64,000 bases of DNA from UBA3792 sp946185305 (lineage in GTDB: Bacteria > Bacillota > Clostridia > Christensenellales > CAG-138). The notes under the pieces are model-generated. The model made no database searches, was not told the origin of the DNA, and saw only the letters and a program-made list of their open reading frames with translations. Positions within the stretch are counted from its first letter, which is position 1; every line of letters begins with the position of its first letter. A program made the translations under genes and the position numbers. This document shows, piece after piece, positions 1 to 6,981 of the stretch. The stretch is taken from positions 1-64,000 of the forward strand of contig CAMHJE010000002.1 of NCBI GenBank assembly GCA_946185305.1, written 5' to 3'.

Positions 1-47
1 CCTTGCCGCAATTCCCGGTTTTCCCCTGTCCTTGCGACAGCTTTGTT

Positions 48-76
48 AGTATACCGCGGCTTTAACGAAATGTCAA
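48..76 (-). promoter_or_regulatory. Promoter firing left out of the window
   Basis: On the minus strand a -35 TTGACA (71-76) and a -10 TATACT (48-53) are separated by exactly 17 bases. The transcript would leave through the left edge, so a gene divergent from the first CDS probably begins just outside. The rest of the first 190 bases holds no gene that I can support. Confidence 0.7.
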
Positions 77-190
77 GCACTTTTTTTGCGATTTTTGAAG
101 ATTTTTTGGAATATGTTTTTTTACGTCCGCTTTGCCGCGCCGTTGCGGTCGCCCACACATCGACTGCAAATATGTTCACGATTCGTAACG

Positions 191-219
191 TTGCAATCCC
201 TCCGCGCGTTTGTTATAAT
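191..219 (+). promoter_or_regulatory. Promoter of the anchored protein-dus operon
   Basis: A -35 TTGCAA (191-196) and a -10 TATAAT (214-219) with 17-base spacing. Transcription would begin near 226, so the 5' UTR is only about 14 nt and starts almost at the Shine-Dalgarno GAGGTG (227-232) of the next gene. Confidence 0.7.
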
Positions 220-239
220 AAGTAAATGAGGTGTCACCT

Positions 240-893
240 ATGGAAAAGAAAATGACCAAAGCCGAAATCGCCGCGACGCGCGCCACTGCCGACACGCTGC
301 GCGTCTCCCGGCGTTCCATCCTGTTTTTTATTCGCACGATCGTGCTGCTGCTGCTGATCGTGGCGCTTTGCACGCTCGCGTTTGTCAGCGCGGCGCGGCT
401 GTCGAACACGTATATTCTGATCAACGAGGGCATGAGTCTGCGCGCGGCCGTCATGCTGCGCGGCGGCGACGACCCGGATCTGGCGGCCTACTTCACCGGC
501 GACTGCATCCGCGCCGATGCGGCGCTGCGCACGCAGAGTGTCGCAGCCTATGCGGACTACACGATCACCGGCTATGAATACGATCTGATCATCAATTCGC
601 TGCACGTCTTTCCGTGGCAGGCAGACGCCTACGCGGACGTGACCGAGCAGATCACCTCGCTGAAAGCGACGGCCTCGACCGATTCTGCGGCGGGCGCCGC
701 GCCCGCATGGACGCCGATCCGCTACCGGCTGCACCTTGCAACCATCGAGGGGCGGCGGTACATTTCCGAGATCGAGCTGGTCGAGCTGAACCCGGCGCTG
801 CCGCCCGCCAACACGCCGGATCCGAACCGCACGCCGATCCCGATGGCGACGCCGACGCCGGAGGTCACGCCGCTGCTGGTCGCCGTGCCATGA
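240..893 (+). CDS. Single-pass membrane protein of unknown function
   Basis: A 217-residue protein with a basic N-terminus, one strongly hydrophobic segment at about residues 29-52, and an outside part that ends in a Pro/Thr-rich tail (repeats such as TPDPNRTPIP and TPTPEVTP). I recognise no family. The start is ATG 240, seven bases after GAGGTG; an in-frame GTG at 231 lies inside that ribosome site and is unlikely. The stop overlaps the ATG of the following dihydrouridine synthase by four bases, so the two are co-transcribed and translationally coupled. Proline/threonine tails of this kind recur in several envelope proteins of this window, which suggests a surface-exposed anchored protein. 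No function is proposed. Confidence 0.75.
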   Translation: MEKKMTKAEIAATRATADTLRVSRRSILFFIRTIVLLLLIVALCTLAFVSAARLSNTYILINEGMSLRAAVMLRGGDDPDLAAYFTGDCIRADAALRTQSVAAYADYTITGYEYDLIINSLHVFPWQADAYADVTEQITSLKATASTDSAAGAAPAWTPIRYRLHLATIEGRRYISEIELVELNPALPPANTPDPNRTPIPMATPTPEVTPLLVAVP

Positions 894-1834
894 AGCCGTA
901 CCCGTGTGACCGCCCGCTGCTGCTTGCGCCGATGGCGGGCTATACCGATGTCGCGTTTCGCGCCCTGTGCCGCGCGCACGGCTGTGATCTGGCGTATTCC
1001 GAAATGGTCAGCGCGAAGGGGCTGCTGTACGGCAGCGTGCGCACCGCCGAATACCTGCGTCTCGGCGACGAGGAGGAGCAAATCGCCGTGCAGCTGTTCG
1101 GTCATGAGCCGGACGTGCTCGCCGCCGCCGCCAAGCGCGTGAACGCCGAGCTCGGCGAACGGCTGTGCTGTCTCGATCTCAATATGGGCTGCCCCGCGCC
1201 GAAGATTACCGGCAACGGCGACGGCAGCGCGTTGTTGCAAACCCCCGCGCTTGCAGGCCGCATCGTAGAAGCGGTCGCCGCCGCGAGCCGCGCCCCCGTG
1301 ACCGTGAAATTCCGCAAGGGCTTCGATGCGGAGGAGAACGTCGCCGTGCCGTTTGCCAAGGTGCTCGAGCAAAGCGGCGCCGCCGCGCTCGTCGTCCATC
1401 CGCGCACCCGCGCGCAGCAATACAGCGGTTCCGCCGACTGGTCGGTGATCGGCGCGGTCAAGGCCGCCGTCTCCGTCCCCGTGATCGGCAACGGCGATAT
1501 CACCGGCGGCGAAAGCGCCCTGAGGATGCTGCGCGAAACCGGCTGTGACGGCTGGATGATCGGCCGCGGCGCGCTCGGCAATCCGTGGATCTTTGAGGAG
1601 ATCCGCGCGGCGCTGTCCGGCACGCCCTATACGCCGCCGACCGACCGCGAACGCTATGAAACCGCGATCCTGCACGCCGAGCGCATCACCGCCGAAAAGG
1701 GCGTGCACGGCCTGATCGAGCTGCGCAAGCACATCCCCTACTACATCAAGGGCACCCGCCGCGCCAAGGAGCTGCGGCAGCAGATCAACGCCGTCCAAAG
1801 CGTAGATGAGCTGAAACGGCTGCTGCTCGGCTGA
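890..1834 (+). CDS. dus: tRNA-dihydrouridine synthase
   Basis: FMN-dependent enzyme that reduces uridines in the tRNA D-loop using NADPH. The 314 residues begin with LLAPMAGYTD (residues 11-20), the family's FMN-binding start. They contain LNMGCPAPKI with the catalytic cysteine C101, then the TIM-barrel phosphate-binding segment VIGNGDI and the GRGALGNPW motif. Length fits the DusB/DusA class. The ATG at 890 overlaps the stop of the upstream anchored protein (ATGA); longer in-frame starts would run back through that gene and are rejected. A strong hairpin terminator follows after about 50 bases. Which Dus subfamily (A, B or C) cannot be fixed by eye; DusB-like is most likely in Bacillota. Confidence 0.93.
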   Translation: MKPYPCDRPLLLAPMAGYTDVAFRALCRAHGCDLAYSEMVSAKGLLYGSVRTAEYLRLGDEEEQIAVQLFGHEPDVLAAAAKRVNAELGERLCCLDLNMGCPAPKITGNGDGSALLQTPALAGRIVEAVAAASRAPVTVKFRKGFDAEENVAVPFAKVLEQSGAAALVVHPRTRAQQYSGSADWSVIGAVKAAVSVPVIGNGDITGGESALRMLRETGCDGWMIGRGALGNPWIFEEIRAALSGTPYTPPTDRERYETAILHAERITAEKGVHGLIELRKHIPYYIKGTRRAKELRQQINAVQSVDELKRLLLG

Positions 1835-1881
1835 CGCCAATATCTTGTGATGTGCCTCCGCTGTGATCCCTATATATAAGG

Positions 1882-1920
1882 AAGATTCTCCCTCGCAAAC
1901 CGGCAAAGGAGAATCTTTTT
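1882..1920 (+). terminator. Terminator after dus
   Basis: Stem AAGATTCTCC (1882-1891) pairs perfectly with GGAGAATCTT (1908-1917) and is followed by more Ts. The same GATTCTCC/GGAGAATC stem is used at 6792-6815 and, one pair shorter, at 13245-13266. Confidence 0.85.
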
Positions 1921-1945
1921 TTGCTTTTGAAAAGTCGTCCGCGCT

Positions 1946-2029
1946 TCAGAACGACCACGGCAGATACGCCGCGCCGATCGCGAGCAGCACAATCGCCGCC
2001 GTATTGATGAGAGTTCCGGGTCCGATCAT
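1946..2029 (-). CDS. Possible 27-residue membrane microprotein or DUF554-like gene remnant
   Basis: A minus-strand ATG at 2029 preceded by a GGGGAAAGG-like ribosome site opens a 27-codon frame. It encodes a single hydrophobic helix, opening MIGPGTLINTAAIV and ending AAYLPWSF. The opening resembles the N-terminus of DUF554-type membrane proteins (MIG-GT-IN--AI), which are about 230 residues long, so it may be a relic of such a gene. It could also be a genuine small membrane peptide. It sits immediately downstream of the metallo-beta-lactamase-fold gene on the same strand, with its start 36 bases past that gene's stop. Evidence is limited to the start context and hydrophobicity. Confidence 0.35.
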   Translation of the reverse strand: MIGPGTLINTAAIVLLAIGAAYLPWSF

Positions 2030-2065
2030 GATTTTGCCTGCGCCTTTCCCCGGCTTATTCGTTTC

Positions 2066-2866
2066 TTATAATTCTATGCAGTCCAAATCCGCCGGGATAT
2101 ACAGCGCTCCCTGAAAATACCGCTCTCCCTCTTCCCGATAGAGCCGTTCCCTGTCCGCCAGGTTCTGATCCTCGGTATGGTACAGCAGCAGATTCTTGAC
2201 GCCGAGCCGCTGAGCCGTCTCACAGGCGTCCTTCACGGTGGAGTGGTGTTTTTCGTAGGGGTCAAAGCGATCCGCCTGCGCATACAGGCAAAATGCCTCG
2301 TGCATCATCCAATCGCTGCCTGCCGCATACGGCTCGACCAAAGCCGTCAACGGTTCGTCGCCGCAGCAGGTCAGTCGTCTGCCGTCTCCGATCACCATGC
2401 GAAAACCGAACTGTTTCGCTTTGGTGGAGTGTATATCAAAAAAAGTTACATCATGCCCGATGATCGACCGCGTCTCGCCGTCCGCTACCGGCACAAGATG
2501 CAGCCGCCGATCCAGAAATGCCGCGTCCCGCGACGGCAGCAGCTTGCCCGCCATATCGCGGAGCAGCTCCAACACCTCCGCATGGGAATAGATATTGGCG
2601 TCGCCCTGGTATTCGCCGTGCCGCATAAACTGACAGATCATCCGCATCATCCAGATAATCCCCAGCAGATGATCAATATGCTTGTGGGTAACAAAGATGT
2701 GCCGGATGCGCATCCAATCATAGCCCGCATGCGCGATCCGCTGCAGAACGGTGTTTCCGCCGCCGCCATCCACCAAAAACAGCTCGCCCCTGTCCTCCAG
2801 AAGAAAGCATGTATTGTAACATTCGGTGACAAGCGCGTTTCCTGTGCCGAGCATCGTCAGTTTCAT
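2066..2866 (-). CDS. Metallo-beta-lactamase-fold hydrolase, RNase Z-like
   Basis: A 266-residue protein opening with MKLTMLGTGNA, the typical first strand of RNase Z-type metallo-beta-lactamases. It carries the zinc motif HKHIDH at about residues 61-66 (HxHxDH), a later FFDIHS segment, a DWMMHEAF segment with a probable ligand, and the late histidine in KHHSTVKDA. The fold is therefore complete for a two-zinc hydrolase. The length is short of true RNase Z (about 305), so a non-tRNA phosphodiesterase or other small-molecule hydrolase is also possible. It lies 30 bases downstream of the patatin gene on the same strand and is probably co-transcribed. A ribosome site AAAGGA precedes the ATG. Confidence 0.82.
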   Translation of the reverse strand: MKLTMLGTGNALVTECYNTCFLLEDRGELFLVDGGGGNTVLQRIAHAGYDWMRIRHIFVTHKHIDHLLGIIWMMRMICQFMRHGEYQGDANIYSHAEVLELLRDMAGKLLPSRDAAFLDRRLHLVPVADGETRSIIGHDVTFFDIHSTKAKQFGFRMVIGDGRRLTCCGDEPLTALVEPYAAGSDWMMHEAFCLYAQADRFDPYEKHHSTVKDACETAQRLGVKNLLLYHTEDQNLADRERLYREEGERYFQGALYIPADLDCIEL

Positions 2867-2896
2867 AGCCTTTATTCCTTTCCCCCTTCTGTACGG

Positions 2897-3793
2897 TCAG
2901 TGCAGATATTCGACCAGCGCGGCCTTCTGCGTTTCGTAATCCTTCAGGCCCAGTTCATACAGCGCCAGAAGCTTGTCCCGATTCGGCTCAATCTGCCCGA
3001 CGGACACCGGCTCGGACGGTGTGATGTGCAAAAGCCGTCCCTCTGCTGCAAGGCGCTCGAGCGTATCGCAATCGTCGTTATATGCGGCGTTGCTTTTGGC
3101 AAGGCGCTCGGCAAACGCCGGGTATTTCCGGTATTTTCGCCGGGCGGATTCCTTTTCGGCGGGGTCGCAGCGGAACGCCTGCTCGCGCGTACGGATCACG
3201 ACGATTTTTTCGTACCCCTCGCGCAGCGCCCAGTCATACGGGATGCTGCATGAGCACGCGCCGTCGAGATACGGCACGCCGTCGATTGGCACCGCCGGGG
3301 AGAAATACGGGATCGAGGCCGACGCCCTGGCGCAAAGCAGGATGTCCTTTTCTTTGCCCTTTTCAAAATAGGTCGGCTCGCCGGACAGCATGCTGGTCGC
3401 CACCGCGACGTACCGCTGCGGCGAGGCGTCGAAGCGTGCGCGGTCAAGCGGCTCGATGATCCCGCGATCCTCGGTGAGATACCCCACGTCGATCGGACTG
3501 CCGCTGTGCAGCAGCGCGCGCAGACCGATATAGCGGCTGTCGAACCGGCGGCCGATGTTGACGCGGGCCGACCGCCCGATCTGCCCCGCGACATAGTTAA
3601 TCCCCGCGAGCGCGCCCGCGGACACGCCGACCACGCAGGACAGGTTGAGCCCGTCCCGCAGCATCCCGTCCAGAAAGCCCTGCGTATAGAGCCCGCGAAA
3701 CGCGCCGCCCTCCAAAACAAGGCAGCCCGGCGTGATTGCTCCGGTTCCCGTTCCCGATAAGATTCTGTCCAGTCCCGCGTATGTGTTTGTCAT
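2897..3793 (-). CDS. Patatin-like phospholipase family protein
   Basis: A 298-residue serine lipase-fold protein. It has the glycine-rich oxyanion region EGGAFRG (28-34), the nucleophile elbow GVSAG with S58, and the catalytic-dyad aspartate D177 in YLDGAC. These mark the patatin/RssA/YjjU family of lipid acyl hydrolases, usually acting on membrane lipids from the cytosol. No signal peptide is visible. Transcribed from its own promoter (3830-3858) and probably together with the metallo-beta-lactamase-fold gene 30 bases downstream. Substrate is unknown. Confidence 0.88.
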   Translation of the reverse strand: MTNTYAGLDRILSGTGTGAITPGCLVLEGGAFRGLYTQGFLDGMLRDGLNLSCVVGVSAGALAGINYVAGQIGRSARVNIGRRFDSRYIGLRALLHSGSPIDVGYLTEDRGIIEPLDRARFDASPQRYVAVATSMLSGEPTYFEKGKEKDILLCARASASIPYFSPAVPIDGVPYLDGACSCSIPYDWALREGYEKIVVIRTREQAFRCDPAEKESARRKYRKYPAFAERLAKSNAAYNDDCDTLERLAAEGRLLHITPSEPVSVGQIEPNRDKLLALYELGLKDYETQKAALVEYLH

Positions 3794-3829
3794 GCCGTCC
3801 TCTTTCCGCCTTTATGCTCTATTCTATAT

Positions 3830-3869
3830 ATAGTAAGACAGCCGGACGAAAAACGCAACCGTTTTTCGT
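3830..3869 (-). promoter_or_regulatory. Promoter and overlapping palindrome upstream of the patatin gene
   Basis: On the minus strand -35 TTGCGT (3853-3858) and -10 TACTAT (3830-3835) are 17 bases apart. A 10-bp inverted repeat, ACGAAAAACG (3846-3855) with CGTTTTTCGT (3860-3869), covers the -35 box and is a candidate operator. Confidence 0.5.
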
Positions 3870-3909
3870 GTAAACCCGGCAAAAATCACGGCGGGGCGGG
3901 GAATCGCGC

Positions 3910-3939
3910 TTGACAAAAACGGCGGCGGTATACTATAAT
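3910..3939 (+). promoter_or_regulatory. tyrS promoter
   Basis: TTGACA (3910-3915), 18 bases, then TATAAT (3934-3939). Transcription would begin near 3946, giving a structured leader of about 100 nt before tyrS. Confidence 0.75.
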
Positions 3940-3967
3940 AAGCGCATCTTGGGCGCACCCATTAAGG

Positions 3968-4033
3968 CATCCGAGCGGATGGCCGGATGGACATGAAAAT
4001 GAGCCGGATAAGAGAGTTGCTTATCCGGCTTTT
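3968..4033 (+). promoter_or_regulatory. tyrS leader: possible transcription attenuator
   Basis: A perfect 10-bp hairpin GCCGGATAAG (4003-4012) / CTTATCCGGC (4020-4029) followed by TTTT has the form of an intrinsic terminator inside the leader. Upstream lie a small hairpin (3968-3972 with 3977-3981) and a second copy of GCCGGAT (3982-3988). ATCCG at 3969-3973 can alternatively pair with CGGAT at 4005-4009, which would break the terminator. The T-box consensus is absent, so the controlling signal is unknown. Confidence 0.5.
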
Positions 4034-4048
4034 CCAAAGGAGAACAAT

Positions 4049-5269
4049 ATGCAGATTTATGAGGAACTCAAGGCGCGCGGCCTGATCGCGCAGGTGACGG
4101 ACGAACCGCAGATCCGTGAGCTGATCAACAACGGCGGCGCGAAATTCTACATCGGCTTTGACTGCACGGCGGACAGCCTGACCGCGGGGCATTTCATGGC
4201 GCTGACGCTGATGAAGCGGCTGCAGATGGCGGGCAACAAGCCGGTCGCGCTGATCGGCGGCGGCACGACGATGATCGGCGACCCCTCCGGCCGCACCGAT
4301 ATGCGCAAGATGCTGACCCGCGAGGACATCGAGCACAATGCGCAATGCTTCAAGCGGCAGATGGAAAAATTCATCGAGTTCGGCGAGGGCAAGGCCGAGA
4401 TGGTCAATAATGCGGACTGGCTCTTAAACCTGAACTACATCGAGCTTTTGCGCGAGGTCGGAACATGCTTTTCGGTCAACAACATGCTCCGCGCGGAGTG
4501 CTATAAGCAGCGCATGGAAAAGGGTCTGTCGTTCCTCGAATTCAACTACATGATCATGCAGTCCTACGACTTCTATTACCTCTATCAGAACCACGGCTGC
4601 AACATGCAGTTCGGCGGCGACGATCAATGGTCGAACATGCTCGGCGGCACGGAGCTGATCCGCCGCAAGCTCGGCAAGGACGCATATGCGATGACGATCA
4701 CGCTTTTAACCGACTCGCAGGGCAAGAAGATGGGCAAGACGGCGGGCAACGCGGTCTGGCTCGACCCGAACAAGACGAGTCCGTTCGACTTCTACCAGTA
4801 TTGGCGCAACGTGGACGACGCGGACGTGATGAAGTGCATTAAGATGCTCACGTTCATCCCCATCGAACAGATCGACGAGATCGAGCATTGGGATCCGTCC
4901 CGCATCAACGAAAAGAAGGAGCTGCTCGCCTTTGAGCTGACCAAGCTCGTGCATGGCGAGGAGGAAGCAGCCAAGGCGCAGGCCGCGGCGCGTGCGCTGT
5001 TTGCGGGCGGCGGCGACGACAGCTCCATGCCGACCACCGAACTGGAAACCGTTCCCGCCGAGGGGCTTGCGGCGGTCGATCTGCTCGTCGCGTGCAAGCT
5101 GTGCCAGAGCAAGGGCGAAGCGCGGCGCCTGATCCAGCAGGGCGGCGTCACGATCGACGGCGAAAAGGTTGCCGACCCGTTCCAAGCCGTTTCCCTCGCG
5201 TCGCTGCAAACCGGCGTAAAGATCAAAAAGGGCAAGAAGGTCTATCACCGGGCCATTCTGAAAGCGTAA
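4049..5269 (+). CDS. tyrS: Tyrosyl-tRNA synthetase
   Basis: Class I synthetase that activates tyrosine with ATP and charges tRNA-Tyr in the cytosol. The 406 residues carry the HIGH-equivalent HFMA (48-51) after the FDCTADSL segment, tyrosine-pocket elements such as GGDDQWSN, and the KMSKS-equivalent KMGKT (227-231). A C-terminal S4 RNA-binding domain (about 340-400, with KGEARRLIQQGGVTIDGEKV) completes it. The length is normal. The start follows AAAGGAG at a good distance. It is a single-gene unit with its own promoter, folded leader and terminator. Confidence 0.97.
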   Translation: MQIYEELKARGLIAQVTDEPQIRELINNGGAKFYIGFDCTADSLTAGHFMALTLMKRLQMAGNKPVALIGGGTTMIGDPSGRTDMRKMLTREDIEHNAQCFKRQMEKFIEFGEGKAEMVNNADWLLNLNYIELLREVGTCFSVNNMLRAECYKQRMEKGLSFLEFNYMIMQSYDFYYLYQNHGCNMQFGGDDQWSNMLGGTELIRRKLGKDAYAMTITLLTDSQGKKMGKTAGNAVWLDPNKTSPFDFYQYWRNVDDADVMKCIKMLTFIPIEQIDEIEHWDPSRINEKKELLAFELTKLVHGEEEAAKAQAAARALFAGGGDDSSMPTTELETVPAEGLAAVDLLVACKLCQSKGEARRLIQQGGVTIDGEKVADPFQAVSLASLQTGVKIKKGKKVYHRAILKA

Positions 5270-5275
5270 AATTCG

Positions 5276-5305
5276 ATCCCGCAGGCGTAGTCCTGCGGGA
5301 TTTTT
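5276..5305 (+). terminator. tyrS terminator
   Basis: ATCCCGCAGG (5276-5285) pairs with CCTGCGGGAT (5292-5301), followed by TTTT. It lies only six bases after the tyrS stop. Confidence 0.9.
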
Positions 5306-5310
5306 GTCGC

Positions 5311-5339
5311 TTGACAATTTCGCGCCCCATCGGTATACT
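5311..5339 (+). promoter_or_regulatory. Promoter of the YczE-like gene
   Basis: TTGACA (5311-5316) and TATACT (5334-5339) with 17-base spacing, directly after the tyrS terminator. Confidence 0.8.
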
Positions 5340-5405
5340 TTTACAAGCAGCTTTCGGCGTTTCTGTACCAAACGCCGCGAGCTTCTTTTTTGGTTCGGAG
5401 GTTTT

Positions 5406-6092
5406 ATGAAGCAAAAGCCCGTCTTTTACACCGAGGCCGCATACCTTGTCGGCCTTGCTCTCGTTGCTGTCGGCGTAGCGGCGATGGAAGCCGCGAACTT
5501 CGGCGTCAGCATGGTCGTCGCGCCCGCGTACATTCTCTATTTGAAGCTGAACCCGCTGTTTCCGTTTTTCACGTTCGGCATGGCGGAATACTGTCTGCAG
5601 GCCGTGCTGCTCGCGGTGACGATGCTGCTGATGCGAAAATGGAAAGCCGCGTGGCTCTTGACGTTTGCGACCGCCGTGTTGTACGGGTTTCTGCTCGACG
5701 GCGCGATGGCGCTGCTGGCCCCGCTCCCGACCGACGCGCTGTGGGTGCGGATCGTGCTGTATGTGATCGGCGTGCTGCTGTGCTCGCTCGGCATTTCGCT
5801 GCTGTTCCACACGTACCTGCCGCCGGAGGCGTATGAGCTGTTCGTGAAGCTGCTTTCGGGCAAGTTTGGCGTGAACATCAACATATTCAAGACCGTATAC
5901 GACATCACCTCGATGCTCGTCGGCGTGGCGCTGTCGTTTGCGTTCTTCGGGTTATGGCACTTCGAGGGTGTGCGGCTCGGCACGCTGCTGTGCGCGCTCA
6001 TCAACGGTTTTTTGATCGGGCGCTGCTCGAAGCTGCTCGAAAACACGTTCACGTTTTCGGACGCGCTGCCGTGGCGCGGGTTCTTTGAATGA
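5406..6092 (+). CDS. YczE/YitT-like integral membrane protein
   Basis: A 228-residue polytopic membrane protein with about five to six hydrophobic helices. The pattern ALVAVGVAAMEAANFGVSMV near the N-terminus and KFGVNINIFKTVYDI in the middle resembles the YczE/YitT-type family (DUF6198-like). Biochemical function is not established in that family, and substrate transport is only a guess. The chosen start ATG 5406 follows CGGAGG (5396-5401). It has its own perfect promoter, so it appears to be a single-gene unit. Confidence 0.7.
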   Translation: MKQKPVFYTEAAYLVGLALVAVGVAAMEAANFGVSMVVAPAYILYLKLNPLFPFFTFGMAEYCLQAVLLAVTMLLMRKWKAAWLLTFATAVLYGFLLDGAMALLAPLPTDALWVRIVLYVIGVLLCSLGISLLFHTYLPPEAYELFVKLLSGKFGVNINIFKTVYDITSMLVGVALSFAFFGLWHFEGVRLGTLLCALINGFLIGRCSKLLENTFTFSDALPWRGFFE

Positions 6093-6138
6093 GCCGCTTT
6101 GCTTTGGGTAAGTTATCCGTAAAAATGTCGAAAAAGGG

Positions 6139-6167
6139 TTGCTTTTGGCGGTTTTTCACCGTATCAT
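6139..6167 (+). promoter_or_regulatory. Probable xpt promoter
   Basis: TTGCTT (6139-6144) and TATCAT (6162-6167), 17 bases apart. The short leader to ATG 6203 does not contain a purine riboswitch core. Confidence 0.5.
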
Positions 6168-6202
6168 GGGCATAAGAATTTCGATACGGGGGGGACGATG
6201 GT

Positions 6203-6772
6203 ATGAAGCTTTTGGAGGATCGGATTCGCAAGGAAGGGCGCGTGCTGCCGGGCGGCATCATCAAGGTGGACGGATTTTTGAACCACCGGGTAGACCCGCT
6301 TTTGATGAAGGAGCTGGCTAAAGAGGTTCGCCGTCTGTTCCCGCAGGAGCCGACCGCGATTCTCACCTGCGAGGCAAGCGGCATTGCGTTCGGCGAAGCC
6401 GTGGCCGAGGAATTCGGCGTGCCGATGGTCTTTGCCAAGAAAGCGAAGTCCGACAATATCGAGGGCGGGCTTTACAAGAGCGAAATCTTCTCCTATACCT
6501 ATAAAAAGGCGGTCACGCTGATCGTCGCCAAGGACTGGCTCGGGCCGAACGACAAGGTGCTCGTCGTGGACGATTTCCTTGCCAACGGCGAGGCGCTGCG
6601 CGGGCTTGTCGAGATCGTGCGGCAGGCGGGTGCGGAGCTGATCGGTATCAGCGTCGCGGTCGAAAAGGGTTTCCAGCCCGGCGGCAAGAAGCTGCGCGAG
6701 CAGGGCATCCACCTTGAATCCCTTGCGATCATCGAGTCCGCGGACGAGAACGGCATCACGTTCCGCGCATAA
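6203..6772 (+). CDS. xpt: Xanthine phosphoribosyltransferase
   Basis: Purine salvage enzyme that converts xanthine and PRPP to XMP. The 189 residues align along their whole length with the Xpt family: MKLLEDRIRKEG start, the DGFLNHRVDP segment, LTCEASGIAFG, the AKKAKSDN element, and the PRPP-binding loop VLVVDDFLANGEAL at about 118-131. The C-terminal VEKGFQPGG is also typical. Start ATG 6203 lies after a G-rich ribosome site. It is followed 20 bases later by an intrinsic terminator, so it is monocistronic. Confidence 0.94.
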   Translation: MKLLEDRIRKEGRVLPGGIIKVDGFLNHRVDPLLMKELAKEVRRLFPQEPTAILTCEASGIAFGEAVAEEFGVPMVFAKKAKSDNIEGGLYKSEIFSYTYKKAVTLIVAKDWLGPNDKVLVVDDFLANGEALRGLVEIVRQAGAELIGISVAVEKGFQPGGKKLREQGIHLESLAIIESADENGITFRA

Positions 6773-6791
6773 TATCGGCTTGCACCGACTC

Positions 6792-6821
6792 AGATTCTCC
6801 TTTGCGGGAGAATCTTTTTTG
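6792..6821 (+). terminator. xpt terminator
   Basis: AGATTCTCC (6792-6800) pairs with GGAGAATCT (6807-6815), then a run of Ts. The stem is the same one used after dus. Confidence 0.9.
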
Positions 6822-6880
6822 TTTTCCGAAATCTGCTTGCGCCGGGTTGCAAAGTCTGTGTGATATTCTGCTCCGCACTA

Positions 6881-6909
6881 TTGACAGCCGTGCGGCGGGG
6901 TGTTACAAT
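6881..6909 (+). promoter_or_regulatory. Promoter of the BMP-domain gene
   Basis: TTGACA (6881-6886) and TACAAT (6904-6909), 17-base spacing. Confidence 0.75.
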
Positions 6910-6981
6910 GCGGAAAATTTCAAGGGACGGCTTGCCGCCCTGCGGAAAGGAAGCCCGGTATCCGGGCAAAACCGGCATTTT

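Noticed and set aside
614..889. A longer start for the dihydrouridine synthase
   Set aside because: The extension overlaps the upstream gene in another frame, has low-complexity composition, and the ATG at 890 gives the family's normal N-terminus.
3979..3996. A five-codon leader peptide in the tyrS leader
   Set aside because: It contains no tyrosine codon and has no ribosome site.
3946..4048. T-box riboswitch upstream of tyrS
   Set aside because: The leader is too short and lacks the conserved T-box AGGGTGG-type sequence.
6093..6202. Purine riboswitch upstream of xpt
   Set aside because: The conserved three-way-junction core bases of the purine riboswitch are not recognisable.
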